This document shows positions 9,248 through 18,009 of a stretch of DNA of 64,000 nucleotides, one piece after another; positions within the stretch are counted from its first letter, which is position 1, and every line of letters begins with the position of its first letter. The stretch is from contig CAWIOK010000006.1 of the NCBI GenBank assembly GCA_963837655.1, positions 248,001-312,000 of the forward strand. Reading direction: 5' to 3'. Below the pieces are notes generated by a model, which saw only the letters and a program-made list of their open reading frames with translations, was not told the origin of the DNA and did no database searches. The stretch is from CAVVSD01 sp963837655 (GTDB lineage Bacteria; Actinomycetota; Thermoleophilia; Solirubrobacterales; Solirubrobacteraceae). Position numbers and translations under genes: made by a program.

Positions 9248-10357
9248 ATGCAGGTCACCGCTGCCGTGTTGGAGGAGCACCACAAGCCACTCAACGTCCA
9301 GGAGCTCGAGATCGACGAGCCGCTCGCGGGCGAGGTGCTCGTGAAGATCGTCGCCAGCGGCGTGTGCCACACCGACGCGATCGCGCAGGAGGCGAACTTC
9401 CCGTTCCCGCTTCCGGGCGTCCTGGGTCACGAGGGCGCCGGGATCGTCGAGGCGATCGGCGACGGCGTCACCAAGGTCGCGCCCGGCGACAAGGTGATCA
9501 TCGGATGGCCCTGGTGCGGTGAGTGCCGCAACTGCCTTGCGGGCAACCAGCGCTACTGCCTGCAGATCGGCCCACTCGTGGGTGCGGGGGTGCGGCTGTC
9601 GACCGGCGGCTCGTGCCTGTCGCGCCACGGCGACGTCGTCCACGGCCACTTCTTCGGGCAGTCGTCGTTCTCGACCTACTCGATCACCACGGAGCGCGCC
9701 GTGGTGAAGGTCGCCGACGACGCGCCGATCGAGCTGTTCGGCCCGCTCGGCTGCGGTCTGGCCACCGGCGCCGGAGCGATCCTGAACGCCCTGCGGCCCG
9801 AGGCGGGCTCGGTCGTCGCGATCTTCGGGGCCGGAGCGGTCGGCCTCTCGGCCACGATGGCCGCCCGGCTCACGGGCGCCAAGAGCATCATCGCCATCGA
9901 CGTGCTCGACCATCGCCTGGAGCTCGCGAGAGAGCTCGGGGCCACGGAGACGATCAACGCGAAGGAGACCGACCCGGTCGCCGCCATCCGCGAGATCGCC
10001 GGCCAGGGCTCGCTCGGCGCCGACTACGCGCTGGAGTGCACCGGCAACCTCGACGTCGTCCGCCAGTCGGTGGACTGCCTCAACATGCCGGGCACCGCCG
10101 CGCTCATCGGCGGTGCGCCCGCCGGCGCGGAGTACACGCTCGACCACCTCACGACGCTGTGGGGCAGGACGGTCCGCGGCATCCTGGGTGGCGAGGGGCA
10201 GAGCGAGCAGCTCCTCCCCACGCTCGTCGAGCTGTACGCCCAGGGCCGCTACCCGTTCGACCGGCTCGTGCAGTTCTTCGAGCTCGACCAGGTCAACGAG
10301 GCGATGGAGGCGTCAGCGCGCGGCGACGTGCTCAAGCCGATCCTGCGGATGACCTGA
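9248..10357 (+). CDS. Zinc-dependent NAD(P) alcohol dehydrogenase (aryl/allyl alcohol type)
   Basis: Medium-chain dehydrogenase oxidising an alcohol to an aldehyde with NAD(P). The catalytic zinc site is GVCHTDAIA and GHEGAGIV, and a structural-zinc lobe has four Cys in CGECRNCLAGNQRYC. The Rossmann motif is FGAGAVGLSA (~residue 200). Length 369 aa and overall pattern resemble XylB/geraniol or benzyl-alcohol dehydrogenases; the exact substrate is not deducible. ATG 9248 is selected because of GGAGGAG 8 bases upstream; a longer frame from 9206 lacks this. Its last 26 bases overlap the convergent LysR gene. Confidence 0.9.
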   Translation: MQVTAAVLEEHHKPLNVQELEIDEPLAGEVLVKIVASGVCHTDAIAQEANFPFPLPGVLGHEGAGIVEAIGDGVTKVAPGDKVIIGWPWCGECRNCLAGNQRYCLQIGPLVGAGVRLSTGGSCLSRHGDVVHGHFFGQSSFSTYSITTERAVVKVADDAPIELFGPLGCGLATGAGAILNALRPEAGSVVAIFGAGAVGLSATMAARLTGAKSIIAIDVLDHRLELARELGATETINAKETDPVAAIREIAGQGSLGADYALECTGNLDVVRQSVDCLNMPGTAALIGGAPAGAEYTLDHLTTLWGRTVRGILGGEGQSEQLLPTLVELYAQGRYPFDRLVQFFELDQVNEAMEASARGDVLKPILRMT

Positions 10358-11228
10358 GCGGGGCAGCAGCCGCCTCGAGGAACGCCGCGATGAGCCCGGT
10401 GCGCTCCCCGCGCCGGCTCAGCGCTGCAAGCTCGGTGTCCGGCGCGTCGGACACCGGGCGGTAGGCGACGCCGTCCAGCGCGAGCTGCTGGACGGACGCC
10501 GGTACGAGCGACACGCCGACCCCGGCCGCGACGAGACCGATGATCGTCTGGGTCTCGGCCGCCTGCTGGATGACGCGCGGCGGGGTCCCTGCGCTCGTGA
10601 CCGAGGTCATGAGCAGGTCGTGGTAGCCCGGTGCCTGCTCGCGCGGGAACAGCACGAAGGGGTACTCGGCCAGGAGCCGCAGCGTGAGCCTGCGGGCGCC
10701 GGCCAGCGGATGGGACGCGGGCACCGCGGCGACGGTGCTCTCGCGCGCGAGCACCTCGACGTCGACGTCCGCGTCGCCCACGGGCAGCGGCGCTATGCCG
10801 AGGTCCGTGGCGCCGGCCGCGAGCGCACCGATCTGGTCGCTCGTCGAGCGCTCGTGCAGCTCGATGTCGATCGCCGGGTGCGTCACGGTGAGCCGCTGCA
10901 CGACACGCGGCACGAGCGAGAGCAGCGCGGAGCCGGCGAAGCTGACCCGCAGCGTCCCGGTCTGCCCCTCGTGGATGCGCCGGGCGTTGTGCGCCGCACG
11001 GTCGAGATCGGCGAGCGCGGCGCGCGCGGCACGCAGGAACGCCTCCCCTGCCGGCGTGATCTCCACGCGCCTACGCGTGCGCGCGAGAAGCTCGCACCCA
11101 AGTTCCTCCTCCAGCAGCCGGATCTGATGGCTCAGCGGTGGCTGGGACATGTGCAGCCGCGCGGCGGCGCGGCGGAAGTGCAGCTCCTCGGCGACGGCGA
11201 CGAAGTAGCGGAGTTGGCGCAGCTCCAT
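10332..11228 (-). CDS. LysR family transcriptional regulator, divergent from sox operon
   Basis: A standard 298-residue LTTR. The N-terminal HTH (residues 1-60; MELRQLRYFVAVAEELHF and RLHMSQPPLSHQI) is followed by a linker helix and a periplasmic-binding-like effector domain (~90-290). Effector-binding LTTRs usually control the divergent neighbour, here the sarcosine oxidase operon, 77 bases away. That gap holds a palindromic T-N11-A-like site (11272-11288). The gene also converges on the alcohol dehydrogenase, which makes that enzyme a less likely target. Regulation by sarcosine or a related methylamine is an inference from context. Confidence 0.9.
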   Translation of the reverse strand: MELRQLRYFVAVAEELHFRRAAARLHMSQPPLSHQIRLLEEELGCELLARTRRRVEITPAGEAFLRAARAALADLDRAAHNARRIHEGQTGTLRVSFAGSALLSLVPRVVQRLTVTHPAIDIELHERSTSDQIGALAAGATDLGIAPLPVGDADVDVEVLARESTVAAVPASHPLAGARRLTLRLLAEYPFVLFPREQAPGYHDLLMTSVTSAGTPPRVIQQAAETQTIIGLVAAGVGVSLVPASVQQLALDGVAYRPVSDAPDTELAALSRRGERTGLIAAFLEAAAAPLRSSAGSA

Positions 11229-11266
11229 TGATCTCGCTCCACGATCACAGGGTCGTCGAAAGAGTA

Positions 11267-11296
11267 TTGGACACGATCATCGATCGTGCTTAGGTT
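11267..11296 (+). promoter_or_regulatory. Putative sox operon promoter with palindromic operator in the spacer
   Basis: TTGGAC (11267-11272) and TAGGTT (11291-11296) are spaced 18 bases apart and resemble -35 and -10 boxes. The spacer contains a perfect inverted repeat CACGATC-ATC-GATCGTG (11272-11288). A further half-copy, CACGATCA, occurs at 11240-11247 near the LysR start. This two-site layout is usual for LTTR divergent promoters. The predicted transcription start falls at or next to the soxD GTG (11306), so the mRNA may be leaderless; no Shine-Dalgarno is visible there. Confidence 0.5.
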
Positions 11297-11305
11297 CGTG
11301 CCTCC

Positions 11306-11566
11306 GTGTCCTTCCTCCTCACCTGCCCGCACTGCGGGACCCGCGAGGTCACCGATTTCGGCTTCGGCGGGGAGGTCTCCAGCCGCCCCAAGGGGCATCC
11401 CACGCAGCGCGAGCTGAACACGTACGCGTACTTCCGCCGCAACGTGGCCGGGGTCCAGCGCGAGTGGTGGGTGCATCGCTCGGGCTGCGGCGCGTGGTTC
11501 CTCGCCGAGCGTGACACGCGCACGAACGAGGTGCACTGGACCGCGACCCCGGAGACCGCACCGTGA
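11306..11566 (+). CDS. soxD: Sarcosine oxidase delta subunit
   Basis: 86-residue small zinc-binding subunit of heterotetrameric sarcosine oxidase. The N-terminal LTCPHCG holds two zinc Cys; the C-terminal HRSGCGAWF supplies the remaining His/Cys ligands, and the conserved YFRRN(V)AG...EWW stretch lies between. GTG start 18 bases after the palindromic operator, with no obvious ribosome site. Its stop overlaps the soxA GTG (GTGA). It is first in a D-A-G-B order; the commonly described clusters run B-D-A-G. Confidence 0.93.
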   Translation: MSFLLTCPHCGTREVTDFGFGGEVSSRPKGHPTQRELNTYAYFRRNVAGVQREWWVHRSGCGAWFLAERDTRTNEVHWTATPETAP

Positions 11567-14444
11567 CCCGCCTCGACCCCCGGCCCGGCGAGCGGATCGA
11601 CCGCGGCCTCACCGTCACCTTCACCTTCGACGGCAAGCCCGTCGAGGCCTACGCGGGCGACACGATCGCGTCGGCGCTCTACGCCGGCGGCCGCAGGATC
11701 TTCTCGCGCTCCTTCAAGTACCACCGCCCCCGCGGCGAGATGGACTGGGCCGGGCAGGGATCGGGCTCGCTCGTGCAGGTCGACGGCGCGCCGGGCATCC
11801 GCGCCGCGAGCGAGGTCGTACGCGAGGGCATGCGCGTCGAGCACCAGAACGCATGGCCGTCGTTGGACTTCGACGTCATGCGGATGTCGGACATCGCGGG
11901 CGGCCCCTTCACACCCCCGGCTTCTACTACAAGACCTTCAAGTGGCCGCGTCGCGCCTGGCCGCTCTACGAGCGCGCACTGCGAGGCGTCGCTGGTCTCG
12001 GGCGCCTGCCCGAGCGCCAGGACGAGCGCCTGTGGCGCACGGAGTATCGGCGCCGCCACTGCGACGTGCTGGTCATTGGCGGCGGGATCGCCGGGCTCTC
12101 GGCCGCGATCGCCGCGGCCCGCCAGGGTGCGGACGTCGTGCTCGCCGACGACGACGTGGAGCCGGGAGGCGCCCTCCTGGCCGAGGGCGGTCACGACCGG
12201 GTCCGCGCGCTGGCCGAGGAGGCCCGCGCGGCCGGTGTCGAGGTGCTCTCCAAGGCGCCGGCCCTCGGGTTCTACGACGGCCTCGTGCCCATCTGGCAGG
12301 GCGACACGCTGCACCAGGTCCGCGCACGGCGCCACGTGGCCGCGACGGGCGCGATCGAGCAGCCGCTGGTCTTCAAGGACAACGACCTCCCCGGCGTGAT
12401 GATGGCCGGCGGCGCGCGGCGCCTCGCCGCGCTGTGGTCCGTGCGCCCGGGCACGACCGCCGTCGTCGCCACGACCGGCGACCGGGGCCTGGACGCGGCC
12501 CTCGCGTTGCGTGAGGCTGGCGTCGAGGTCGCAGCCGTCGCCGACCTGCGCCCCGATGCCGGCGAGCGCGAGCTCGGCGCGGCCGTGCAGGCCGCGGGCA
12601 TCCGCCTGCTGGCCGGGATGACCGTGGTCCGCGCGCTCGGGCGGACCGGGGTGACCGGAGCACTCCTCGCGCGGGTCGACCCCACCGGCAAGGCAACGGG
12701 GACGATCGAGGAGATCCCCTGCGATCTCCTGGCCGTGTCCGGCGGCACGGCGCCGGCGACCTCGCTGCTGCTGCAGTCCGGCGCCAAGGCGCGCTACGAC
12801 GCGGCGACCAGCCGCTTCCTCGCCGACGTCCCCGACGGCCTCGTCCACGCCGCGGGAGCGGTCGCGGGCCACGAGGACGCCGATGCCGCGGCCGCCTCGG
12901 GCACAGCGGCAGGGCTCGACGCCGTCGTCGGGCTCGGGCTGGGCGGCGCGAACGCCAAGCGGGCGCTGACGAACGAGCGCAAGCGCCTGGACGCGCTGCC
13001 GGCGCAGTCGCCCGTCGCGGCGCCGCCCGCGTACGCCCGCGACGGCAGGCGCGGCGGGAAGGCCTTCGTCGACCTCGACGAGGACATCACGGCGAAGGAC
13101 ATCGCCTACTCCGTTGCCGAGGGCTACGACTCCATCGAGCTCTCCAAGCGCTACACGACCGTCACGATGGGCCCGTCCCAGGGGCGCCACTCCCAGCTCG
13201 CGTCGATCCGCGTCCTCGCCGCCGTCACCGGGCGGTCGCTGGACGAGGTCGGTATCACCACCGCGCGGCCGCCCTGGTCGACGGTGCCGATGGGCGCGCT
13301 GGCGGGCCGCCCGTTCGAGCCCGCCAAGCGTTCAGCGATCCACGGCCGCCACCGCCAGCTCGGCGCGACGGTCAAGTGGGCGGGCGACTGGCGCCGCGCA
13401 TACGACTACGGCGACCCCGAGGGCGAGGCGAAGGCGGTGCACGACGCCGCCGGACTCATCGACGTCTCCACGCTCGGCAAGCTGCTCGTCCGCGGCCCCG
13501 ACGCCGGCGTGTTCCTCGACCGGCTCTACCCCAACCGCGTCTCGAACCTGAAGCCGGGGCGCATCCGCTACGGCGTCCTGACGAGCGAGACGGGGCGGAT
13601 CACCGACGACGGCACGATCGCGCGGCTGGACGAGGAGACCTTCTACGTCACCACGACGTCCAGCGGTGCGGGCGCGGTGTTCAACTGGTTCACCTGGTGG
13701 CTCGCCGACTGGCGGATGCGGGTGCACATCACCGACGTCACCCAGGCGTCGGCGGCGATGAACCTCGCGGGCCCGCGCTCCCGCGAGATCCTCCAGACGC
13801 TCACCGACGCCGACATGTCCCCCGACGGCATGACGTACCTCGACGCGCTGCCCGCGCAGGTCGCCGGCGTCTCCTGCCTCGTCCTGCGGATCGGCTTCAC
13901 GGGCGAGCTGGGCTACGAGATCCACTGCCCGGCGCCCCACGCGCAGGACCTCTGGGACGCGGTCATGGAGGCCGGCGCCGCGCACGGCATCCGGCCCTTC
14001 GGCCTGGAGCCGCAGCGCATCCTACGACTGCAGAAGCTGCACATCCTCGTCGGGCAGGACACCGACTCGGAGTCGACGCCGTTCGGCGCCGCGATGCCGT
14101 GGATCGTCAAGCTCGACAAGGACGAGGACTTCATCGGGCGCTGGGCGCTGGAGCGCGCGGTGGAGCATCCGGCGCCGACGGCACTCGTCGGCTTCTCCCT
14201 GCCCGACGGGGACGTGCCCGCCGAGGGCGCGGCCGTCCTGGATGGCACCGGCGCCCCGATCGGCCAGGTGACCAGCGCTCGTCACAGCCGCCAGGTCGGC
14301 AAGGTCATCGGCATGGCCTGGGTCCCCACCGCGCAGGCGACCGACGGCGCCCAGGTGACGATCTCCTACGACGGGCGCACGTACGACGCGACCGTCCAGA
14401 CGAGCCCGTTCCACGACCCCGAGGGGACCCTGGTGCGCTCATGA
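11563..14444 (+). pseudogene. soxA: Sarcosine oxidase alpha subunit, one frameshift
   Basis: The ~960-residue large subunit carries the NAD-binding and tetrahydrofolate-binding parts of sarcosine oxidase. Domains in order: a Fer2-like fold without cluster Cys (~15-110; RSFKYHRPRG); a dinucleotide-binding module (CDVLVIGGGIAGLSAAI, ~165 onward); and a C-terminal GcvT-like folate domain (~600-950) that takes the methyl carbon as 5,10-methylene-THF. One base is missing near 11911: the frame breaks after GGPF and resumes as TPGFYYKTFKWPRRAWPLYE. If real, this would abolish the alpha subunit and hence the enzyme, although every other subunit is intact. A sequencing or assembly error is at least as likely. 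The stop overlaps soxG (ATGA). Confidence 0.88.
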
Positions 14445-15055
14445 CGCTCGCCTTCCTCGATCCCTCGCCGCGCGGCGGAGCAGGTCGCCACGTGCCGGTG
14501 GCGCGCAGCCCGATGGAGAGGATGGCCGTCGCCGCGGGCGCGATGCTCGAGCGTCGCGACGGCTGGAACGTCGCGGCGCGCTTCGACGCGCCGGCCGGGC
14601 CGGTCGGCTTCGCGGACGTGTCGTTCCTGCGCAAGTCCGAGATCCAGGGCGACGACGTCGGCACACCCGACGGCACGGCAACCCTCGTCGACGGTGCGTG
14701 GCGGTGCATCCTCACGCCCGAGCGAGCGCTCGTCATCGGCGGCGCCCGCGAGGACGGGCTCGACGTCACCGGCGCGTTCTGCGCCCTGACGATCGTCGGC
14801 CCGCTGGCCCGCGAGACGATCGCCCGCTTCTGCGCGCTGGACCTGCGCCCGGCGAGCACCCCCGTGCGGGGGCTGCGACCGGGCTCGGTCGCCCGGACAC
14901 CCGGACTCGTCGTGCGCGAGGACGAGGAGCGCTACCTGCTGCTCGTCGGCGCGGCCTACGGCGAGTACCTCTGGACCGTCGTCGCGGATGCCGCGGGGCA
15001 TCTCGGCGGCGGGCCGATCGGCGTCGACGACCTGCCGGAGCTGCCCCATGCGTGA
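14441..15055 (+). CDS. soxG: Sarcosine oxidase gamma subunit
   Basis: 204-residue SoxG-like subunit, structurally related to half of the GcvT fold and needed for assembly with alpha. Visible family features are VGFADVSFLRKSEIQG near residue 55, DVTGAFCALTIVGP, and the C-terminal VREDEERYLLLVGAAYGEYLW. The start ATG lies inside the soxA stop (ATGA) and the end overlaps the soxB start by 8 bases, giving tight translational coupling consistent with fixed subunit stoichiometry. Confidence 0.88.
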   Translation: MTLAFLDPSPRGGAGRHVPVARSPMERMAVAAGAMLERRDGWNVAARFDAPAGPVGFADVSFLRKSEIQGDDVGTPDGTATLVDGAWRCILTPERALVIGGAREDGLDVTGAFCALTIVGPLARETIARFCALDLRPASTPVRGLRPGSVARTPGLVVREDEERYLLLVGAAYGEYLWTVVADAAGHLGGGPIGVDDLPELPHA

Positions 15056-16259
15056 CATCTTCCGGAAGCGCCGCATGTGGCGGTCCCGGCCGGAGCTCAA
15101 GGACTCCTACGACGTCGTGATCGTCGGCGGCGGCTCGCACGGCCTGGCCACTGCGTACTACCTGCGCCAGCACGGCATCACCGACGTCGCCGTGCTCGAG
15201 AAGAACTACATCGGCTCCGGTGCCGCCGGTCGCAACACGACGATCCTGCGCTCCAACTACAAGACGCCCGAGGGCGCGCGCTTCTACGACGCGTCCCTGC
15301 AGCTCTACGACGGGCTGTCCCAGGACCTCGACTTCAACGTCCTGTTCAGTCGCTGCGGGCACCTGACGCTCGCGCACACCGACCGGGCCATGTTCGTCAT
15401 GGCCAACCGCGCGGAGGTCAACCGGCTGCAGGGCATCGATTCGCGGCTCATCAGCCCCGACGAGGTCCAGGCGCTCGCCCCGTCGATGCAGGTCACCGAC
15501 GACGCGGTGTATCCGGTCCTCGGCGCGCTCTACCACCCGCCCGGCGGCATCATCCGCCACGACGCTGTCGTATGGGGCTTCGCGCGCGGCGCGGACGCGG
15601 GCGGCGCGGAGATCCACCCGTACACCGAGGTGACGGCGCTGGACCGGACGGGCGACCGCATCACCGGGGTGCGCACGAACCGAGGGACGATCAAGGCCGG
15701 CCAGGTCCTCAACTGCACCGCCGGCTGGAGCACGCTGATCAACGACATGGCCGGCGTCCCGCTGCCGATCACGACCCACATCCTGCAGGCCTGCGTCACC
15801 GAGCCGGTCAAGCCGATGCTCGACGTCGTGATCGTGTCCTCGCAGATGCACATCTACATCTCGCAGACCGACCGCGGCGAGTTCGTCATGGGCTCGGAGA
15901 TCGAGCCGTGGACGACGTACCGCATGCAGGGCACGTTGAACTTCCTGCAGGATCTGACCCGTCACACGCTCGAGCTGTTCCCCCAGTTGGAGCACGCGCG
16001 CATCCTGCGCTCCTGGGCCGGGCTGTGCGACCTCAGCCCCGACTACAGCCCGATCCTGGGCCAGACCGAGGTCGAGAACTTCCACGTCAGCGCCGGCTGG
16101 GGCACGTACGGCTTCAAGGCCGCGCCGATCGTCGGATCCACGCTCGCAGAGCTCGTGGCGACCGGCCGCCAGCCGGACCTCATCGAGCCGTTCCGCCTGG
16201 AGCGCTTCTACAAGGACGAGCTGGTGTCGGAGCTTGCCGCGGCGGCCGTGAGTCACTGA
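15048..16259 (+). CDS. soxB: Sarcosine oxidase beta subunit
   Basis: 403-residue catalytic flavoprotein subunit that oxidises the N-methyl group of sarcosine. The FAD-binding motif DVVIVGGGSHGLATAYYL is at residues ~21-38; a second FAD/substrate segment is NYIGSGAAGRNTTILRSNY, and the C-terminal WAGLCDLSPDYSPILGQ and GWGTYGFKAAP are characteristic of DAO-family SoxB. ATG 15048 is chosen because MRDIFRKRRMWRSRPELKDSY matches the usual N-terminus; a 20-residue longer frame begins inside soxG. folD follows after 19 bases. Confidence 0.94.
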   Translation: MRDIFRKRRMWRSRPELKDSYDVVIVGGGSHGLATAYYLRQHGITDVAVLEKNYIGSGAAGRNTTILRSNYKTPEGARFYDASLQLYDGLSQDLDFNVLFSRCGHLTLAHTDRAMFVMANRAEVNRLQGIDSRLISPDEVQALAPSMQVTDDAVYPVLGALYHPPGGIIRHDAVVWGFARGADAGGAEIHPYTEVTALDRTGDRITGVRTNRGTIKAGQVLNCTAGWSTLINDMAGVPLPITTHILQACVTEPVKPMLDVVIVSSQMHIYISQTDRGEFVMGSEIEPWTTYRMQGTLNFLQDLTRHTLELFPQLEHARILRSWAGLCDLSPDYSPILGQTEVENFHVSAGWGTYGFKAAPIVGSTLAELVATGRQPDLIEPFRLERFYKDELVSELAAAAVSH

Positions 16260-16278
16260 GAACTGCCAGACTCGCGCC

Positions 16279-17127
16279 GTGAGCGCACGGGTCATCGACG
16301 GCAAGGCGGTCGCCGCCGCCGTCCGGCAGGAAGTCGCCACCGGGGTCACCGAGTTCCAGCAGGAGCACGGCCGGACTCCGGGGCTTGCGACGGTCCTCAT
16401 CGGTGAGGACGAGGCGTCGGCCGTCTACGTCGGCAGCAAGCACCGCGCATGCGAGGAGGTCGGCATACGCTCGATCGGGCACACGCTGCCCACGGAGACC
16501 ACGCAGGAGGATGCGGTCGCCCTCATCGAGCGGCTCAACGACGATCCCGACGTCAGCGGCATCCTGTGCCAGCTTCCGGTGCCCGACCACCTCGACGGAC
16601 CCGAGCTCACCAACCGGATCGTCCCGGAGAAGGACATCGACGGGCTGACGGTCGAGAGCGCCGGACGCCTCGCCATCGGCATGGTGGGACTGCGGCCGTG
16701 CACGCCGCTGGGCGTGATGCGGCTGCTGGGCGAGGCCGGTGCGGAGCTCGACGGCGCCGACGCCGTGATCCTGGGGCGCTCGAACCTCTTCGGCAAGCCG
16801 ATGGGCCGCCTCCTCGTCGAGGCGAACGCGACGATGACGATCTGCCACTCGCACACCCGCGACCTCGCGGCCGAGTGCCGCCGCGCGGACGTCCTCATCG
16901 TCGCCGTCGGCAGCCCGCGAGTCGTCCAAGGCGACTGGATCAAGCCCGGTGCGGTCGTCATCGACGTCGGCATCACGCGCACCGACGACGGGCTCGTCGG
17001 CGACGTGGACTTCGACGCCGCACTCGAGGTCGCATCCGCGATCACGCCCGTCCCGGGCGGCGTGGGGCCCATGACGATCGCCTGCCTGCTGCAGAACACG
17101 CTCCAGGCCGCGCGCTGGAACGCGTAG
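16279..17127 (+). CDS. folD: Methylenetetrahydrofolate dehydrogenase / methenyltetrahydrofolate cyclohydrolase
   Basis: 282-residue bifunctional FolD. Catalytic Tyr50 and Lys54 are in YVGSK; PEKDIDGL and the NADP motif GRSNLFGKPMGRLL are conserved, and PVPGGVGPMT lies near the C-terminus. It oxidises 5,10-methylene-THF to 10-formyl-THF. Placed directly behind soxB it fits as the sink for the methylene-THF made by sarcosine oxidase, while also serving purine synthesis. GTG start; no internal frameshift. The next gene follows at once. Confidence 0.96.
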   Translation: MSARVIDGKAVAAAVRQEVATGVTEFQQEHGRTPGLATVLIGEDEASAVYVGSKHRACEEVGIRSIGHTLPTETTQEDAVALIERLNDDPDVSGILCQLPVPDHLDGPELTNRIVPEKDIDGLTVESAGRLAIGMVGLRPCTPLGVMRLLGEAGAELDGADAVILGRSNLFGKPMGRLLVEANATMTICHSHTRDLAAECRRADVLIVAVGSPRVVQGDWIKPGAVVIDVGITRTDDGLVGDVDFDAALEVASAITPVPGGVGPMTIACLLQNTLQAARWNA

Positions 17128-17154
17128 TTGGCAGGAGCACGCGATCGCATCCGG

Positions 17155-17592
17155 ATGAGCTCGGAGGGGCTCGCGCGGTTCCTCGCGGAGGAGCGCACGG
17201 TGACGTGTGCGACGCTCGGGCCCCATGGGTTCCCCCACCTCATGCCGCTCTGGTACGTCCTGCGCGACGGTGACGTGTGGGCGTGGACGTTCGCGAAGTC
17301 CCAGAAGGTCCGCAACCTGGAGCGCGACCCGCGGGCCACGCTGCAGGTCGAGGCGGGCGAGCGCTACGAGGATCTGCGCGGCGCGATGCTCGAGACCGAC
17401 GTGACGATCCATCGCGACCTGGACACCGTCCTCGCGGTGGGCCTCGAGCTGGCCGGCCGCTACGGTGAGACCCTGGCCGAGCGCGCGGTGCGCACCCAGG
17501 CCCCCAAGCGCGTGGCGCTGGAGTTCCGCGCCCGCCGCGTCGCCAGCTGGGATCACCGTCTGGTCGCGATGCGGCCGAGTGCTAGCAGTTAG
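17155..17592 (+). CDS. Pyridoxamine 5'-phosphate oxidase-like (F420/flavin split-barrel) protein
   Basis: 145-residue split beta-barrel protein of the PPOX/FDOR class. The N-terminal LARFLAEERTVTCATLGPHGFPHLMPLWYV is followed by WAWTFAKSQKVRNLERDPRATLQVE, which carries the usual cofactor-phosphate Lys/Arg. Many actinobacterial members use F420 or bind haem or biliverdin; the actual cofactor and substrate are unknown. A TTG at 17128, directly behind folD, would add nine residues, but ATG 17155 gives the usual family start. Same strand as the sox-folD block, so probably the last gene of that transcript. Its stop lies inside an inverted repeat. Confidence 0.78.
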   Translation: MSSEGLARFLAEERTVTCATLGPHGFPHLMPLWYVLRDGDVWAWTFAKSQKVRNLERDPRATLQVEAGERYEDLRGAMLETDVTIHRDLDTVLAVGLELAGRYGETLAERAVRTQAPKRVALEFRARRVASWDHRLVAMRPSASS

Positions 17593-17617
17593 CTGAGAGT
17601 CTGCTAACGTGCTAAGC
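17580..17617. promoter_or_regulatory. Imperfect ~38-bp palindrome upstream of the phasin-like gene
   Basis: The left arm GCTAGCAGTTAGC and right arm GCTAACGTGCTAAGC are near-reverse complements (core GTTAGC at 17588-17593 and GCTAAC at 17603-17608, with TAGCA blocks outside). Unlike its surroundings it is AT-rich, as promoter/operator DNA often is. It begins in the last codons of the PPOX gene and ends 45 bases before the phasin-like ATG. A TetR-type operator is plausible; no T-run follows, so a terminator is less likely. Confidence 0.45.
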
Positions 17618-17661
17618 GTCAGTCCGCAGCACGTACCTGAACCAGACTCCCGGAGGCTTCC

Positions 17662-17943
17662 ATGCCCGCTCCCAAGACCCCCACTCCCGAGCAGACCGTC
17701 GAGGAGTTCACCGCCCGCGCCAAGGCGTTCAACGAGGACGTCCTCGAGTCCGGCAAGAAGGCCGGCGAGGCCTACCTCAGCACCGTCGAGCGCGGCATGA
17801 AGAGCTACGCGGACCTCCACGAGGAGGTCGGCAAGGCCCTTCCGTTCGACTGGACCACGCCCGTCGCCACGGCGCAGGCCGCCTTCGTCCGCGACGTCAC
17901 CGACGCGTACGTGACGGCCGGCCGCAAGCTGACGGCAGCCTAG
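17662..17943 (+). CDS. Small phasin-like helical protein
   Basis: 93-residue acidic/amphipathic protein, almost wholly helical by composition (EEFTARAKAFNEDVLESGKKAGEAYL...). It has a repeated A-K-x-F/Y-x-E pattern and ends in VTDAYVTAGRKLTAA. This resembles phasin-like or apolipoprotein-like proteins that coat storage granules, but no signature residue proves it. A good ribosome site (GGAGG) precedes the ATG. The gene stands alone between a palindromic upstream region and a strong bidirectional hairpin terminator, so it is probably monocistronic. Confidence 0.65.
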   Translation: MPAPKTPTPEQTVEEFTARAKAFNEDVLESGKKAGEAYLSTVERGMKSYADLHEEVGKALPFDWTTPVATAQAAFVRDVTDAYVTAGRKLTAA

Positions 17944-17964
17944 GGCAACGGGCTTCGCCCTTGT

Positions 17965-17999
17965 GCCTGGCGTCCGTCGCTGAGCGACGGACGCCTGGC
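17965..17999. terminator. Bidirectional hairpin terminator
   Basis: The stem GCGTCCGTCGC / GCGACGGACGC with a TGA loop (17970-17994) is extended by a G-C pair and, past a T-T mismatch, three more pairs. It sits between the convergent ends of the phasin-like gene and the sigma factor gene. There is no U-tract, as is common in high-GC actinobacteria. A smaller hairpin (GGGC-TTC-GCCC, 17950-17960) lies immediately upstream. Confidence 0.7.
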
Positions 18000-18009
18000 G
18001 CCGTAGGGC

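Noticed and set aside
14766..16400. 544-codon open frame antisense to soxG/soxB/folD
   Set aside because: Low-complexity Val/Asp/Arg/His composition with no motif; the plus strand encodes SoxB.
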